DNA from: VXPQ01 sp965117025
GTDB taxonomy: Bacteria > Bacteroidota > Rhodothermia > Rhodothermales > VXPQ01
DNA length: 64,000 nucleotides
Reading direction: 5' to 3'
NCBI GenBank assembly: GCA_965117025.1
Contig: OZ220746.1
Coordinates: 744,001 to 808,000, forward strand
A model generated the notes under the pieces. That model did no database searches. It saw only the letters and a program-made list of their open reading frames with translations, and was not told the DNA's origin. The position numbers were made by a program, and so were the translations under genes. Positions 46,078-54,749 of this stretch are shown here, piece by piece. Every line of letters begins with the position of its first letter. Positions within the stretch are counted from its first letter, which is position 1.

Positions 46078-47154
46078 TCAACGGACCTCGATATCCTGTT
46101 CTACTACAGTCGGGATATCCTCCCCAGGGATACAGACAGCCCGCTCCAGAGATCGGTGCACCTTTTGAATTGCAACGGACTCCGAGAGATCCGGTTGAGA
46201 CTTAATCAGCGCGCCGAGTCCCCGGATGCAATCGTAGCTGTGCGTGGTCGCGAAGACCTGAACGTCGTAACGTTGCGCGGCCTCCACCACAAGCCGCCAC
46301 ATATCTTCCATCACTGTCCAGTGAAGCCCGATGTCGATTTCGTCAATCAGAAGGCATCCGTCTTTCGTGCCTACGAGGGCAAGGCTGATCGCCAACAATC
46401 GCCGCATGCCATCCCCGTAGCTACCAATTGGCAGGCGAAGCTTAACATCCTTCTCTCCTATAAGAATGCCTTGAGACCGGGTGCCAACCAGAAAATGAAT
46501 GGAGTCTATGTTCGGCATCAGGATATGCATTGCCTCGACGATCTCCTCCTCGCCCCCTTCTTCCAATGCGGCGTTCCATGCGGTCTGCATGGACGACAAC
46601 TCGAGGTTCAGAAAACTGGCCGATCTACGAGTGTGTCCATTGCTCCGGGAGCGCGACCAGGGACCACGTATAAGCGAACCGTCCTCCGTAATAGGAAGCA
46701 TGACTGGTCGTTGCTTGTCAAGAACGAGGCTCAACCCAAACGCAGGCTCAGGTTCTTTCTCTGGATCGTAGACCCGGAGTTGTTCCAACATTATTTCCCA
46801 CCTGTCCGCGTCCTCACCAATATCCTCAAGCGCCAGTATCTGACCAGTGAGGGATTGGCGACCGGGAGAAGACAACTTGAAGCTGGCGCCTGGCGCACAC
46901 CGGTGACCATGGAACACATGGGAAAGGTCGGCATCGTACCTCGAGCCTGTGCTGAATTCTCCGCGACGCTGCGCCGATTTGACCATGGCTGAGGGGCTCC
47001 CTCCCGACAAGAGGAGTTCGACCGCCTCAAGAATCGAAGTCTTGCCGGAGTTGTTCTTGCCAACCAAAAGGTTGACGCGAGCCAAATCGGTCAACTTGTA
47101 CGACTCGAATCCGCGGTACTGGCGCAGGTTGAGAGCCTTCAGCATCTCATTCAT
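46078..47154 (-). CDS. AAA/OLD-like ATPase (AAA_15/21 type)
   Basis: A 358-residue SMC-like ATPase. Walker A is GKNNSGKTS (residues 32-40), preceded by NLRQYRGFESYKL, the usual start of this family. The signature-like segment LPIGSYGDGMRRLLAIS is followed by Walker B GCLLIDEIDIGLHWT and the H-loop VFATTHSYDCIRGL. No C-terminal TOPRIM is fused; the DUF3226 partner follows. Two-gene ATPase plus TOPRIM modules are widespread antiviral systems, so defence is inferred, supported by the neighbouring restriction-modification and SIR2 genes. Confidence 0.85.
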   Translation of the reverse strand: MNEMLKALNLRQYRGFESYKLTDLARVNLLVGKNNSGKTSILEAVELLLSGGSPSAMVKSAQRRGEFSTGSRYDADLSHVFHGHRCAPGASFKLSSPGRQSLTGQILALEDIGEDADRWEIMLEQLRVYDPEKEPEPAFGLSLVLDKQRPVMLPITEDGSLIRGPWSRSRSNGHTRRSASFLNLELSSMQTAWNAALEEGGEEEIVEAMHILMPNIDSIHFLVGTRSQGILIGEKDVKLRLPIGSYGDGMRRLLAISLALVGTKDGCLLIDEIDIGLHWTVMEDMWRLVVEAAQRYDVQVFATTHSYDCIRGLGALIKSQPDLSESVAIQKVHRSLERAVCIPGEDIPTVVEQDIEVR

Positions 47155-47496
47155 CGTCGGGTGCTATCAGCGTTCCACAATGATCGCCCATTGTGATCTT
47201 TCAGAGATAAAACGAGGCATGGGTTATGATCTCCTCCGGCATCGACGGCGCGAACTGGCCCCACCTCGTGCAGAATCTCCACGGTGTGGACCATCCGGAA
47301 GAAAGCCCTTGTACGACGCCAGCACCGGATCGTTCGTGTTTTTTGGAGAGTGCAGGGCGCATAAGCCCCATCCCCAATGTATCGCTGGAACATAGCGAAA
47401 TCCATGGGACGGAGCAAAACAACATCATGAGATGTAAGGTTTCCTTCGCTCTCGTGCAAAACTTAGTGAAACGAACCTGCAACCAAGCCCCAATGC
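47155..47496. other. Gap between divergent ATPase and type IIG genes
   Basis: 342 bp expected to hold both promoters. A minus-strand open frame from 47459 to 47151 (102 codons) ends in an ATGA overlap with the ATPase start, which is the usual sign of coupling, but its product (FAMFQRYIGDGAYAPCTL ...) is not recognisable. No repeat or hairpin stands out. Confidence 0.4.
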
Positions 47497-50280
47497 ATGC
47501 GCCTGTCCTGGAATGAAATACGCTCCCGCGCGGCGGATTTTGCCCGCGAATGGGAAGACGCAGGTTATGAAAAGGGGGAAACGCAAAGTTTCTACGATAG
47601 CTTCTTCCGGATCTTCGGGGTTGAGCGCCGCAGTGTAGCCCGTTACGAGGAAAACGTGAAGAGGCTGGGCGATGCCCGTGGATTTATCGACCTGTTCTGG
47701 CCGGGCGTCCTGATAGTCGAGCAAAAAAGCGCGGGGCGCAACCTTGCTAAAGCCTATGATCAGGCCGGCGAGTATTTCGATGCGCTTCGCAACCAGGATC
47801 GGCCACGCTACATTCTGGTCAGCGATTTCCAGACGTTCGAACTGTACGATCGGGACGAGCGAGAGCAGGTATCCTTTGCGCTCGAAGACCTGCCCGCCCA
47901 TGTGGAGAAGTTCGGCTTCATCCTCGGCGTACAGAAGCGCTCGTTCAAGGATCAGGACCCCGTCAATATCGAGGCCGCCGAACGGGTGGGCAAGCTCCAC
48001 GACGCGCTTGAAGCCTCCGGCTACAAGGGGCACGATCTGGAGCAGTTCCTCGTCCGCATCGTGTTCTGCCTCTTCGCGGACGATACCGGCATCTTCGAAC
48101 CCCGGGACATCTTCCTCGATCTGCTGGAGAACCGCACGCGCGAAGACGGTTCGGACCTCGGCGGATGGCTCGCCCAGCTCTTCCAGGTCCTGGATACGCC
48201 GGAAAACGAACGATCCGGGAATCTCGACGAGGACCTCAACCGCTTCCCCTACGTGAACGGGGACCTTTTCGACGGGCCGCTCCGCATTCCCTCTTTCGAC
48301 GCCTCCATGCGGGAGCACCTGCTCGACGCCTGCCGGTTCGACTGGTCGAACATCTCCCCCGCCATCTTCGGCTCCCTGTTCCAGTCCGTCATGGACAAGG
48401 ACGAGCGCCGAAGGCAGGGCGCGCACTACACCACCGAGAAGAACATTCTCAAGGTCATCGAACCGCTCTTTCTCGACGATCTTCGGGCGGAGTTCGCCCG
48501 GCTCAAGGCCCGCAGGGACAGCCGCCGCCTTCCGGAACTGCTCGCTTTCCAGCAGCGGCTCGGCACACTGCGTTTCCTAGATCCCGCCTGCGGCTGCGGC
48601 AACTTCCTGATTATCGCCTACCGGGAGTTGCGCGCCCTGGAAATAGAGGTGCTGAAAGAAACCCGGCCCCGCAGGCAGATCGATGCGCTGGTCGATCTCC
48701 TTTCGGTGGTGAATGTCGATCAGTTCTACGGGATCGAGTTGGGGGAATTTCCGGCGCGGATCGCCGAGGTGGCCCTGTGGATGATGGATCACATCATGAA
48801 CAACCGGCTGAGCCTGGAATTCGGGGAGACGTACGTGCGCATCCCGCTGGAGACGTCGCCGCATATCGTGCACGGGGATGCGCTGGAGATGGACTGGAGT
48901 GAGGTATTGCCGCCGGAGGACTGTTCGTATGTGCTCGGCAATCCGCCGTTCGGGGGCGCCAAGTTCCAGTCGACGGAACAGCGGGCGCAGGTGCGGCGGA
49001 TCGCGGCGCTGGGCAAGAGCGGCGGCACGCTCGACTATGTGACCGCATGGTTCATCCGGGCAGGAGAATATGTGCAGGAGAGTACGGCGCAGGTCGGATT
49101 CGTGGCCACCAATTCGATTACGCAGGGCGAGCAGGTGGCGCAGCTCTGGCCGATCCTGTTTAGCCGCTGCGGACTGGAGATCGCGTTCGCACACCGCACG
49201 TTCGCCTGGGGATCGGACGCAAGAGGGATGGCGCATGTGCATGTGGTGATTATCGGGCTGACGAAGCGAGGCGATGCGCCCAGGGAGAAGCGGCTTTTCT
49301 CCTACGACGATCCGAAGGGCGAACCGCACGAAAGCCGGCATGCGGTGCTTTCGCCGTATTTGTTCGATGCGAGTGGGTTGGCGGATCCGAGGGTGGTGGT
49401 GAAGTCGGAAGCAAGGCCGGTTAATGGGATGAGGAAGTTGATCATCGGGTCGAAACCCATTGACGGCGGACACTACATCTTCAAGGCTGACGAACGCGCT
49501 GCTTTCTTGCAGGAGGAGCCGGGCGCCGAGCCGTACCTGCGGCCTTTTGTGGGAAGCCGCGAATTTCTTCAGGGAGGCGAACGCTGGATACTGCACTTGG
49601 CTGACGTACCGCCCCAAGTGCTGAAAATGCTGCCGAACGTCCGCGAGCGCATCGCCGCCGTCCGCGACTACCGGCTGGCCAGCAAGAGTAAACCCACTCA
49701 GGCGCTTGCCGAAACGCCGAGGCTTTACCATGTGAATGTCATTCCGACTGCGCCGTTTTTGGTCGTGCCTAAGGTCAGTTCAGAACGGAGAGAGTATGCG
49801 CCCATTGGCTGGCTGGAGCCACCAGCGATTCCAAGTGATCTCGTCTTTGTATTAAAGAATGCTACCCTCGCTGATTTCGGCCTATTGACATCAACTACCC
49901 ACATGGCTTGGCTGAGACGTATCGGTGGAAGGTTGGAAAGCCGTTACCGCTACTCCATCGGCCTCGTCTACAATACCTTTCCTGTGCCGCCCGGCTTCCA
50001 TACAAATAGCCCCAACGTTGCCAAACTGGAACCGCTCGCACAGGCCGTGCTCGACGCCCGCGCCACCCATCCGGACGCCACACTCGCCGACCTTTACGAC
50101 CCCGACCTCATGCCACCCAATCTTCGCAAGGCGCACCAGGTCCTCGACCGCGCCGTGGACCGGCTTTATCGCCGCAGCGGATTCGCCAGCGAGCGGGAGC
50201 GGGTGGAGTATTTGCTGGGACTGTACGAGAAGATGGTGGAGCCGTTGGTGGTGAGGGGGGTGAAGAGGAGGAGGCGGTAA
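47497..50280 (+). CDS. MmeI-like type IIG restriction-modification enzyme
   Basis: A 927-residue single-chain enzyme that both methylates adenine and cuts DNA. The N-terminal nuclease has Asp65-x9-Glu75-x-Lys77 (IDLFWPGVLIVEQKS), the same D-x9-ExK spacing as MmeI. A helical linker (DRRRQGAHYTTE-type region near 305-320, with GAHYT) leads to the N6-adenine methyltransferase: motif I FLDPACGCGNFL near 360 and motif IV NPPFGG near 481. The C-terminal 350 residues contain the target-recognition region and a conserved tail (LDRAVDRLYRRSGFASERERVEYLLGLYE). Length fits the family (about 920). It defends against unmodified DNA. A fossil of its first codons lies at 22420. Confidence 0.9.
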   Translation: MRLSWNEIRSRAADFAREWEDAGYEKGETQSFYDSFFRIFGVERRSVARYEENVKRLGDARGFIDLFWPGVLIVEQKSAGRNLAKAYDQAGEYFDALRNQDRPRYILVSDFQTFELYDRDEREQVSFALEDLPAHVEKFGFILGVQKRSFKDQDPVNIEAAERVGKLHDALEASGYKGHDLEQFLVRIVFCLFADDTGIFEPRDIFLDLLENRTREDGSDLGGWLAQLFQVLDTPENERSGNLDEDLNRFPYVNGDLFDGPLRIPSFDASMREHLLDACRFDWSNISPAIFGSLFQSVMDKDERRRQGAHYTTEKNILKVIEPLFLDDLRAEFARLKARRDSRRLPELLAFQQRLGTLRFLDPACGCGNFLIIAYRELRALEIEVLKETRPRRQIDALVDLLSVVNVDQFYGIELGEFPARIAEVALWMMDHIMNNRLSLEFGETYVRIPLETSPHIVHGDALEMDWSEVLPPEDCSYVLGNPPFGGAKFQSTEQRAQVRRIAALGKSGGTLDYVTAWFIRAGEYVQESTAQVGFVATNSITQGEQVAQLWPILFSRCGLEIAFAHRTFAWGSDARGMAHVHVVIIGLTKRGDAPREKRLFSYDDPKGEPHESRHAVLSPYLFDASGLADPRVVVKSEARPVNGMRKLIIGSKPIDGGHYIFKADERAAFLQEEPGAEPYLRPFVGSREFLQGGERWILHLADVPPQVLKMLPNVRERIAAVRDYRLASKSKPTQALAETPRLYHVNVIPTAPFLVVPKVSSERREYAPIGWLEPPAIPSDLVFVLKNATLADFGLLTSTTHMAWLRRIGGRLESRYRYSIGLVYNTFPVPPGFHTNSPNVAKLEPLAQAVLDARATHPDATLADLYDPDLMPPNLRKAHQVLDRAVDRLYRRSGFASERERVEYLLGLYEKMVEPLVVRGVKRRRR

Positions 50281-50582
50281 GGAACGGCTAAGCGGCCTAT
50301 GGTCGGTTGGAGGCGTATCTTCGCAACATTACACCTTAAACTCCGCCAAAATCTGTCCAATCGCCCCGAACTACCTCTTCCTTCCAGCCCGACCCGACCG
50401 CCGCATACTGCGATGATCGTATGGCGATTGTAGCAAGGCGATAGGTGACTCCACCGTAGTTTGTGTACGGTTACATCAGAAAAGTTGTAACTTACTGTCA
50501 GTCCACTACTATCACCCGAACCCAGGAGAACCGCCGTGGGCGAAATGACGTGGACGGATGCCATAATTTTCCAAAATTAACA
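50281..50582. other. Gap between type IIG and SIR2 genes
   Basis: 302 bp; it contains a gene fragment listed separately at 50380-50444. The rest, including the 135 bp before the SIR2 start, becomes AT-rich and may hold the SIR2 promoter. No further feature was recognised. Confidence 0.5.
50380..50444 (+). pseudogene. Fragment of the 3' end of a SpoIIE-type phosphatase gene
   Basis: The fragment reads FQPDPTAAYCDDRMAIVARR and a TAG stop, against FQPDPTTAYCDDRTAIVAKR and stop of the phosphatase gene at 19567-19628. Most differences are at third codon positions, so it came from a coding relative rather than from a recent copy of the local gene. Similarity fades immediately upstream and after the stop. 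Confidence 0.7.
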
Positions 50583-51806
50583 ATGACAAAAGTCGCTATC
50601 CTTTTAGGTGCCGGATCGTCAGTGCCAGCCGGATTCCCCTCCACAGAGGATTTGACAACATCTATTTTGAACGGCGACAGAGTGTATAGAGGCTCAGATT
50701 CAAGTTACGATAAAAAGCCTAAAGACGAGGAAACACTTCCAGATATTCTAAATCATCCAGATATTATCACTGTTGATTTAAGCGAAATACTTAAGGAACG
50801 CGAAAAACTGCCTGAAATTATGGTGAATTGGTTTCATGAAAAAGCAAAACAATATTATTCATCACGTGAATGGTTCGAAGGCAGGAAAATAAACTATGAG
50901 GATATATTCTATCTCGTACAGCAAGCATATGCAGATGAAATGGAATGGGAAATAGAAAATCCGGCGATTCATTTGTTCATAAAAGAAATAAAAAAACATA
51001 TACAAAGTATCTCTGATGGTTTATATTCAAACGAGTATTTTATGATACTCAGCGAAACGTATAATTATATTGAGGATATGATACGAGAAAAATTATCTCG
51101 ACCTTCTAAAGGTGTAAGCCCTAAAATTATTGGAAGTATCTACAAGGAATACAATATCTCTTGTATTGTAACACTTTCTCATGACACACACCTTGAAAGA
51201 TTTCTTAAAAATCAGGACATCCCACTTGCAGATGGGTTTTCCGACGACACATCATCTGTCGCCAGATATTGGAATCGTGATTTTTCATCGGAACAAAATA
51301 AAATTCCTTTTTTCAAAATACATGGCTCTATAAGTTGGTTCACAGAATTGCAAAATTCTCAGATTGCTATGTTGAATAACATGCAAGATTACAACAAAAT
51401 TTATGATTTCTTTAGAAGTGTAAATGCAAAGCCAAAGATGTTAATAGGGACTTTAAACAAAATGTCTGAATATACAAGAGGCATGTTTCTTGATATATAC
51501 TATAACTTTAGATGTAGAATAAATGAGGCAGATATTATGATTATTTGTGGTTACAGTTTTGGGGATAAGGCAATAAATGAAGAAATAATATCCTGGTATG
51601 CTAATAAGCCGGAAAGACGATTTGTGATTATTCATCACTGTCCCAAGCGACTAATCAAAAATGCACGTCCCGCAATACAGAGATTATTTTGTGAAAAAGA
51701 TTTATTCACGGGTAGGCCCGGAGTTGCTGTTGGGGCAACCACATACATACCCAAGAAATTTGAGGACGTGATTATTGATGATATTCATGATGCTATTGCA
51801 TCCTAA
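50583..51806 (+). CDS. SIR2-like domain protein, probable anti-phage NADase
   Basis: A 407-residue protein of the SIR2_2 type. ILLGAGSSVPAGFPSTEDL (residues 6-24) is the Rossmann NAD-binding start; SHDTHLERFL matches the conserved T-N-D block, FFKIHGSISWF (about 245) has the catalytic-type histidine, and IICGYSFGDKAINEEI closes the fold. Stand-alone proteins of this kind are known to deplete NAD+ on phage infection (families such as ThsA, DSR and SIR2-HerA). No partner gene is adjacent. It is markedly AT-rich compared with the type IIG gene, indicating separate acquisition. Its stop lies 2 bp before the left inverted repeat of the proposed transposon. Confidence 0.82.
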   Translation: MTKVAILLGAGSSVPAGFPSTEDLTTSILNGDRVYRGSDSSYDKKPKDEETLPDILNHPDIITVDLSEILKEREKLPEIMVNWFHEKAKQYYSSREWFEGRKINYEDIFYLVQQAYADEMEWEIENPAIHLFIKEIKKHIQSISDGLYSNEYFMILSETYNYIEDMIREKLSRPSKGVSPKIIGSIYKEYNISCIVTLSHDTHLERFLKNQDIPLADGFSDDTSSVARYWNRDFSSEQNKIPFFKIHGSISWFTELQNSQIAMLNNMQDYNKIYDFFRSVNAKPKMLIGTLNKMSEYTRGMFLDIYYNFRCRINEADIMIICGYSFGDKAINEEIISWYANKPERRFVIIHHCPKRLIKNARPAIQRLFCEKDLFTGRPGVAVGATTYIPKKFEDVIIDDIHDAIAS

Positions 51807-51808
51807 AT

Positions 51809-51835
51809 GGGACTTATCCATTTAACTTGACAAAC
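51809..51835 (+). repeat. Left inverted repeat of the candidate transposon
   Basis: GGGACTTATCCATTTAACTT and seven further bases; its reverse complement is found at 58780-58806 with two mismatches. Confidence 0.85.
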
Positions 51836-51862
51836 CTCTAATCATGTGAAGTTTATCCAATT

Positions 51863-52417
51863 TCATACTATATTTATCGGAAATTGCTTTCCAAGCGTCT
51901 CATACATCTCTTGAGCATATTTTTTCCTTTTTATACGTTTAGTAATTGGTTTATCTTTATGAGTAAAGTAAATTGACACATAGACACGTCCATTAGCAAT
52001 TTTCGTTTCCAATTCACTGGTCTGTTCAAGCATCCCTCTCCATTCTGCTCCCGGCTGTATAGCATGAGGCAATTCTCCCTCATTTGAATTTGGAAACTTT
52101 GCGTTGAAAATTGCGCCCAATCTTACTGTTTTTTTGGTGAAAGTTCTTTGCCACCAACTATCATATTCTCGTGTAAACATATTTTGAATCGTTGTTGTTA
52201 CAGAACCCCGATTTGTTACACTCACACTCATAATTTTATCAATTCCTTCTGTATTATTAGGCATTGCCAGGTCAGTAGTAATTTTCAAAAATACTCTTGG
52301 ACGACTTTCAAGCCATTGCCGTATTTCAATTATGAATACTCCTGTAGCCATAAGGGCAGCGTATACCGCAAGTCCAATTTCCCAATATTCCATGACCTTT
52401 TCCATGACCTTTTCCAT
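51863..52417 (-). CDS. Small membrane protein of unknown family
   Basis: Start at 52417 (MEKVMEYW follows a duplicated MEKV) is chosen over the longer frame to 52552, whose N-terminus has no clear signal. The product is 184 residues: one membrane helix (IGLAVYAALMATGVFIIEI), then RQWLESRPRVFLKITTDLAMPN and an extracytosolic or cytosolic beta-rich domain ending in GKQFPINIV. The single-helix-plus-sandwich layout resembles small membrane proteins common in mobile islands, without a known activity. It is the leftmost gene inside the inverted repeats. Confidence 0.55.
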   Translation of the reverse strand: MEKVMEKVMEYWEIGLAVYAALMATGVFIIEIRQWLESRPRVFLKITTDLAMPNNTEGIDKIMSVSVTNRGSVTTTIQNMFTREYDSWWQRTFTKKTVRLGAIFNAKFPNSNEGELPHAIQPGAEWRGMLEQTSELETKIANGRVYVSIYFTHKDKPITKRIKRKKYAQEMYETLGKQFPINIV

Positions 52418-52632
52418 AGCATGTTCGGATTGAATTAGAAGCAAAAGCAAGCCCCCTTCCACCAGCAGACCAGCGAAAGGATCCCCACCCCATGGATACG
52501 CTCGCAAAAGGATCTCCAGCCCGAAGGTGCTGGTCTGGCCGGAGACAGCCACTCAATCCGATAGCAGGGCCTCTGTTCTTTCCCCTTGCCTAAATACATA
52601 AAAGCACTTATTAACAAACAAGCGAGAACGAT

Positions 52633-52932
52633 ATGGAAAAGGAAACCGAACAGAAACCCAAACTTGATTTTTCTTCCGAGTCCGGTATTATAGCAGCAGC
52701 ACAAATTTTGATAAGAATGGCAGGGAAAGAAGGATTTGAAGGTCTTGTAGTTAAAGAGGTGTCTCCTTCTGCTATCATATTAAATGCTCCTGACAAACAG
52801 GCAATGAAAGCCTTCAAATTTGCCATTAACCAAGATTGGCCAGTAGAGAGTTTGTCGTTGATATGGCGGCACAGGGATAAGAAAGTAAGACCCGCCTTTT
52901 GGAAATTGGATTTTTGGGAACAACCTGTTTAA
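52633..52932 (+). CDS. Hypothetical protein, 99 residues
   Basis: Not recognised. Soluble and mixed-charge, with motif EGFEGLVVKEVSPSAIILNAPDKQAMKAFKFA, suggesting a small alpha-beta fold. It is divergent from the membrane-protein gene and converges on the zinc-ribbon-like gene with a 6-bp gap, an arrangement compatible with a real gene. AT-rich like its neighbours. Confidence 0.5.
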   Translation: MEKETEQKPKLDFSSESGIIAAAQILIRMAGKEGFEGLVVKEVSPSAIILNAPDKQAMKAFKFAINQDWPVESLSLIWRHRDKKVRPAFWKLDFWEQPV

Positions 52933-52938
52933 TCCTAT

Positions 52939-53244
52939 TCAACATTCTTCCTCGCAGATAATCGCCAGACAGCGTAAACAAAGTTGTTTGCCTCCATGAC
53001 CTTCTCTAAGGTTATTTTCGTGAATTTCTTCAAACCGATCACAGTCCTCGCATACATGAAAAACATCACTTCCCTCAGAATGACATGATACGCCGTCGTA
53101 GATCAGATCCTCTATACGGTCTTTTACTCTATCTAAATCATCATGTATCCTTTTTATGACTCTTTGATTCCTCATGGCTTCAAGAATAAGCCTTAGGCGT
53201 CTGTTCATGATTCTGTGATAGACTTTCTTTACGGTTCGGCCCAC
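52939..53244 (-). CDS. Small cysteine-rich protein, zinc-ribbon-like
   Basis: A 101-residue protein with an N-terminal basic helix (RRLRLILEAMRNQRVIKRIHDDLDRVKDRIEDLI) and six C-terminal cysteines in pairs: VCEDC near 69-72 and CLRCLAIICEEEC at the end, able to form a zinc site. MNRRLRL at 53208 is an alternative start. Function unknown; transposon-borne small zinc proteins often bind nucleic acid, but nothing here proves that. Confidence 0.5.
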   Translation of the reverse strand: MGRTVKKVYHRIMNRRLRLILEAMRNQRVIKRIHDDLDRVKDRIEDLIYDGVSCHSEGSDVFHVCEDCDRFEEIHENNLREGHGGKQLCLRCLAIICEEEC

Positions 53245-53299
53245 ACACTACGGATCCTCGGAATTAGGATCAAGCGGATATTTTGAGAATTGTCCAAAG

Positions 53300-53335
53300 C
53301 AAAAAACCCTTCTGCCTCTGGTGAAGCAAAAGGGC
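53300..53335 (-). terminator. Rho-independent terminator after the transposase operon
   Basis: On the minus strand CCCTT and AAGGG enclose a second short stem (GCTT/AGGC), followed by six T. It lies 30 bp downstream of the 56-residue gene and would end the transposase transcript. Confidence 0.65.
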
Positions 53336-53364
53336 CTCTGCCGTCTCATACCCTTGAAAGACCT

Positions 53365-53535
53365 TTACTCCGACTTCGGTTCAGGTCTTTTAATCCCCGC
53401 CTTCCGATCCGCCTCCCGGAACATCGCCTCCGCCAGTTGTTGAGGCGTCGGGTTCTCTCCGCCTGGACGTTCTTCCGGTGGCGGAGGCTGAGGTGCTTTC
53501 TTCCTCCGCCTCCGTAGAAATGACAATAACCCCAT
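53365..53535 (-). CDS. Small basic/proline-rich protein coupled to the transposase gene
   Basis: A 56-residue protein MGLLSFLRRRRKKAPQPP ... KAGIKRPEPKSE. Its ATG overlaps the original transposase stop (TAATG at 53533-53537), and a terminator follows, so it is the second gene of the insertion-element transcript. It has a hydrophobic start, a run of basic residues and a proline stretch. No homologue is recognised. Confidence 0.5.
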   Translation of the reverse strand: MGLLSFLRRRRKKAPQPPPPEERPGGENPTPQQLAEAMFREADRKAGIKRPEPKSE

Positions 53536-54550
53536 TATTCCACCAGGTCTTTGTATGGAAGATGCTTGCCCTCCAGACCTTTCGCCAGCAATACCATCTG
53601 TGCCAGCGTGTCCAGGCAACGGACGTTATGACGTGCCGCAAACTCCGTTACGTAGCGGTGAAGGTGCTTGCGGCGCGCCCCCCGCGCCTACTTCTCGTCG
53701 AACTGAAAAGCGCAAACTCCGTTACGTAGCGGTGAAGGTGCTTGCGGCTCATTTTGTGATACGTCCCATGGTAGCCACGTTTCAGCATAGCCCAGAAACT
53801 CTCAATACCGTTCGTGTGGGCCTGTCCGTTCACGTATTCACCCACGTTGTGCTTGACCGTTCCGTGCTCATATACGTCTTTCAGGTTGCTGTAGGCTTGA
53901 TGGCCGTCCGTATAAACGGTTTCCCCAGCCTCTACGGTTTCATGGACAAAGCCCGCATACGTCTCTCCCGGTTCCCAACCAAGAGGACGAGCGATGACCT
54001 TGCCGTCTCGCTGTTTCGCTCCCATTACGGCAATCTTGCCTGCCGTGCCGCGACCGAACGACCTCTTGCGCCTATGCTTGTTCTTCTCAAGGCCTCCGAT
54101 ATAGGTTTCGTCTACCTCCACCGGGCCAGTCAGTTTCGCATTGCTATCGTTGAACCAGCCTTCCCGGATGCGTTGCGCCATATACCATGCGCTGGACTGC
54201 CGGATGCCCAGGTCCCGGTGTAGTTTCATGCTGGAGGTGCCCTTGATGTTCGTGCTCATAATATACAGAGCAATGACCCACTTGCGTAGCGGCAGGCGGC
54301 TGTTTACCATAGCCGTTCCGGTCCTTACGGAGAAGTAGGAGCGACAGTCCTTACACCAGTAAGGCATAGGCTTGTCGTTCTTTACAGGAGTTGTTTCGCA
54401 ACATCCGCATTTCGGACAGTAGCGACTTCCGTTAGGCCAACGAACGTTCTCAAACCATTCTCTTGCTGAGGCTTCATCAGGAAACATGTCAATAATTTCC
54501 ATTACTGAAATACCTTTTCTGAATGCTTTTCCAGGTGCTTTATATGCCAT
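53535..54550 (-). pseudogene. IS1595-family transposase, frameshifted near its C-terminus
   Basis: A DDE-type transposase of about 305 residues before damage. An N-terminal zinc ribbon (CPKCGCC ... WCKDC), then the core: VEVDETYIGGLEKN (first Asp), ETVYTDGHQAY (second Asp) and GQAHTNGIESFWAMLKRGYHGTYH (Glu/Asn region). The frame runs normally to KHLHRYVTEFA, but a 74-bp insertion shifts it to a stop at 53648. The original ending ARHNVRCLDTLAQMVLLAKGLEG and stop at 53535 is still present downstream. The insertion repeats the 38 bp encoding KHLHRYVTEFA. Whether the altered 300-residue protein works is unclear, since the core residues are untouched. Confidence 0.85.
53637..53748. repeat. 38-bp direct repeat created by a 74-bp insertion
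   Basis: CGCAAACTCCGTTACGTAGC and 18 more bases occur at 53637-53674 and 53711-53748. The 36 bp between them are GC-rich with a run of C and are not found elsewhere nearby. The 74-bp offset is not a multiple of three. Confidence 0.9.
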
Positions 54551-54682
54551 TGTATCTCTGATATTTTAGTTATTATTCCTATTTACTAAAGAGTATACAA
54601 CAAATATATGAAAAAATCAAGTCTTAAATGAGATTCATTGTATATTTTTAGGTATATAAAATAACATAATACTCATATACAC

Positions 54683-54720
54683 AAAGCCCCTGTATCAGAC
54701 CAAACCGATACAGGGGCTTT
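54683..54720 (-). terminator. Perfect 14-bp hairpin downstream of the coiled-coil gene
   Basis: AAAGCCCCTGTATC and its exact reverse complement are separated by a 10-nt loop. It lies 30 bp after the stop of the 54750-55796 gene on the minus strand and also faces the transposase promoter region. The flanking T-tract is only three bases, so it may be partly a processing or stability hairpin. Confidence 0.55.
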
Positions 54721-54749
54721 ACAGTAAAAGGTTCGCTTCTACGGTGATA

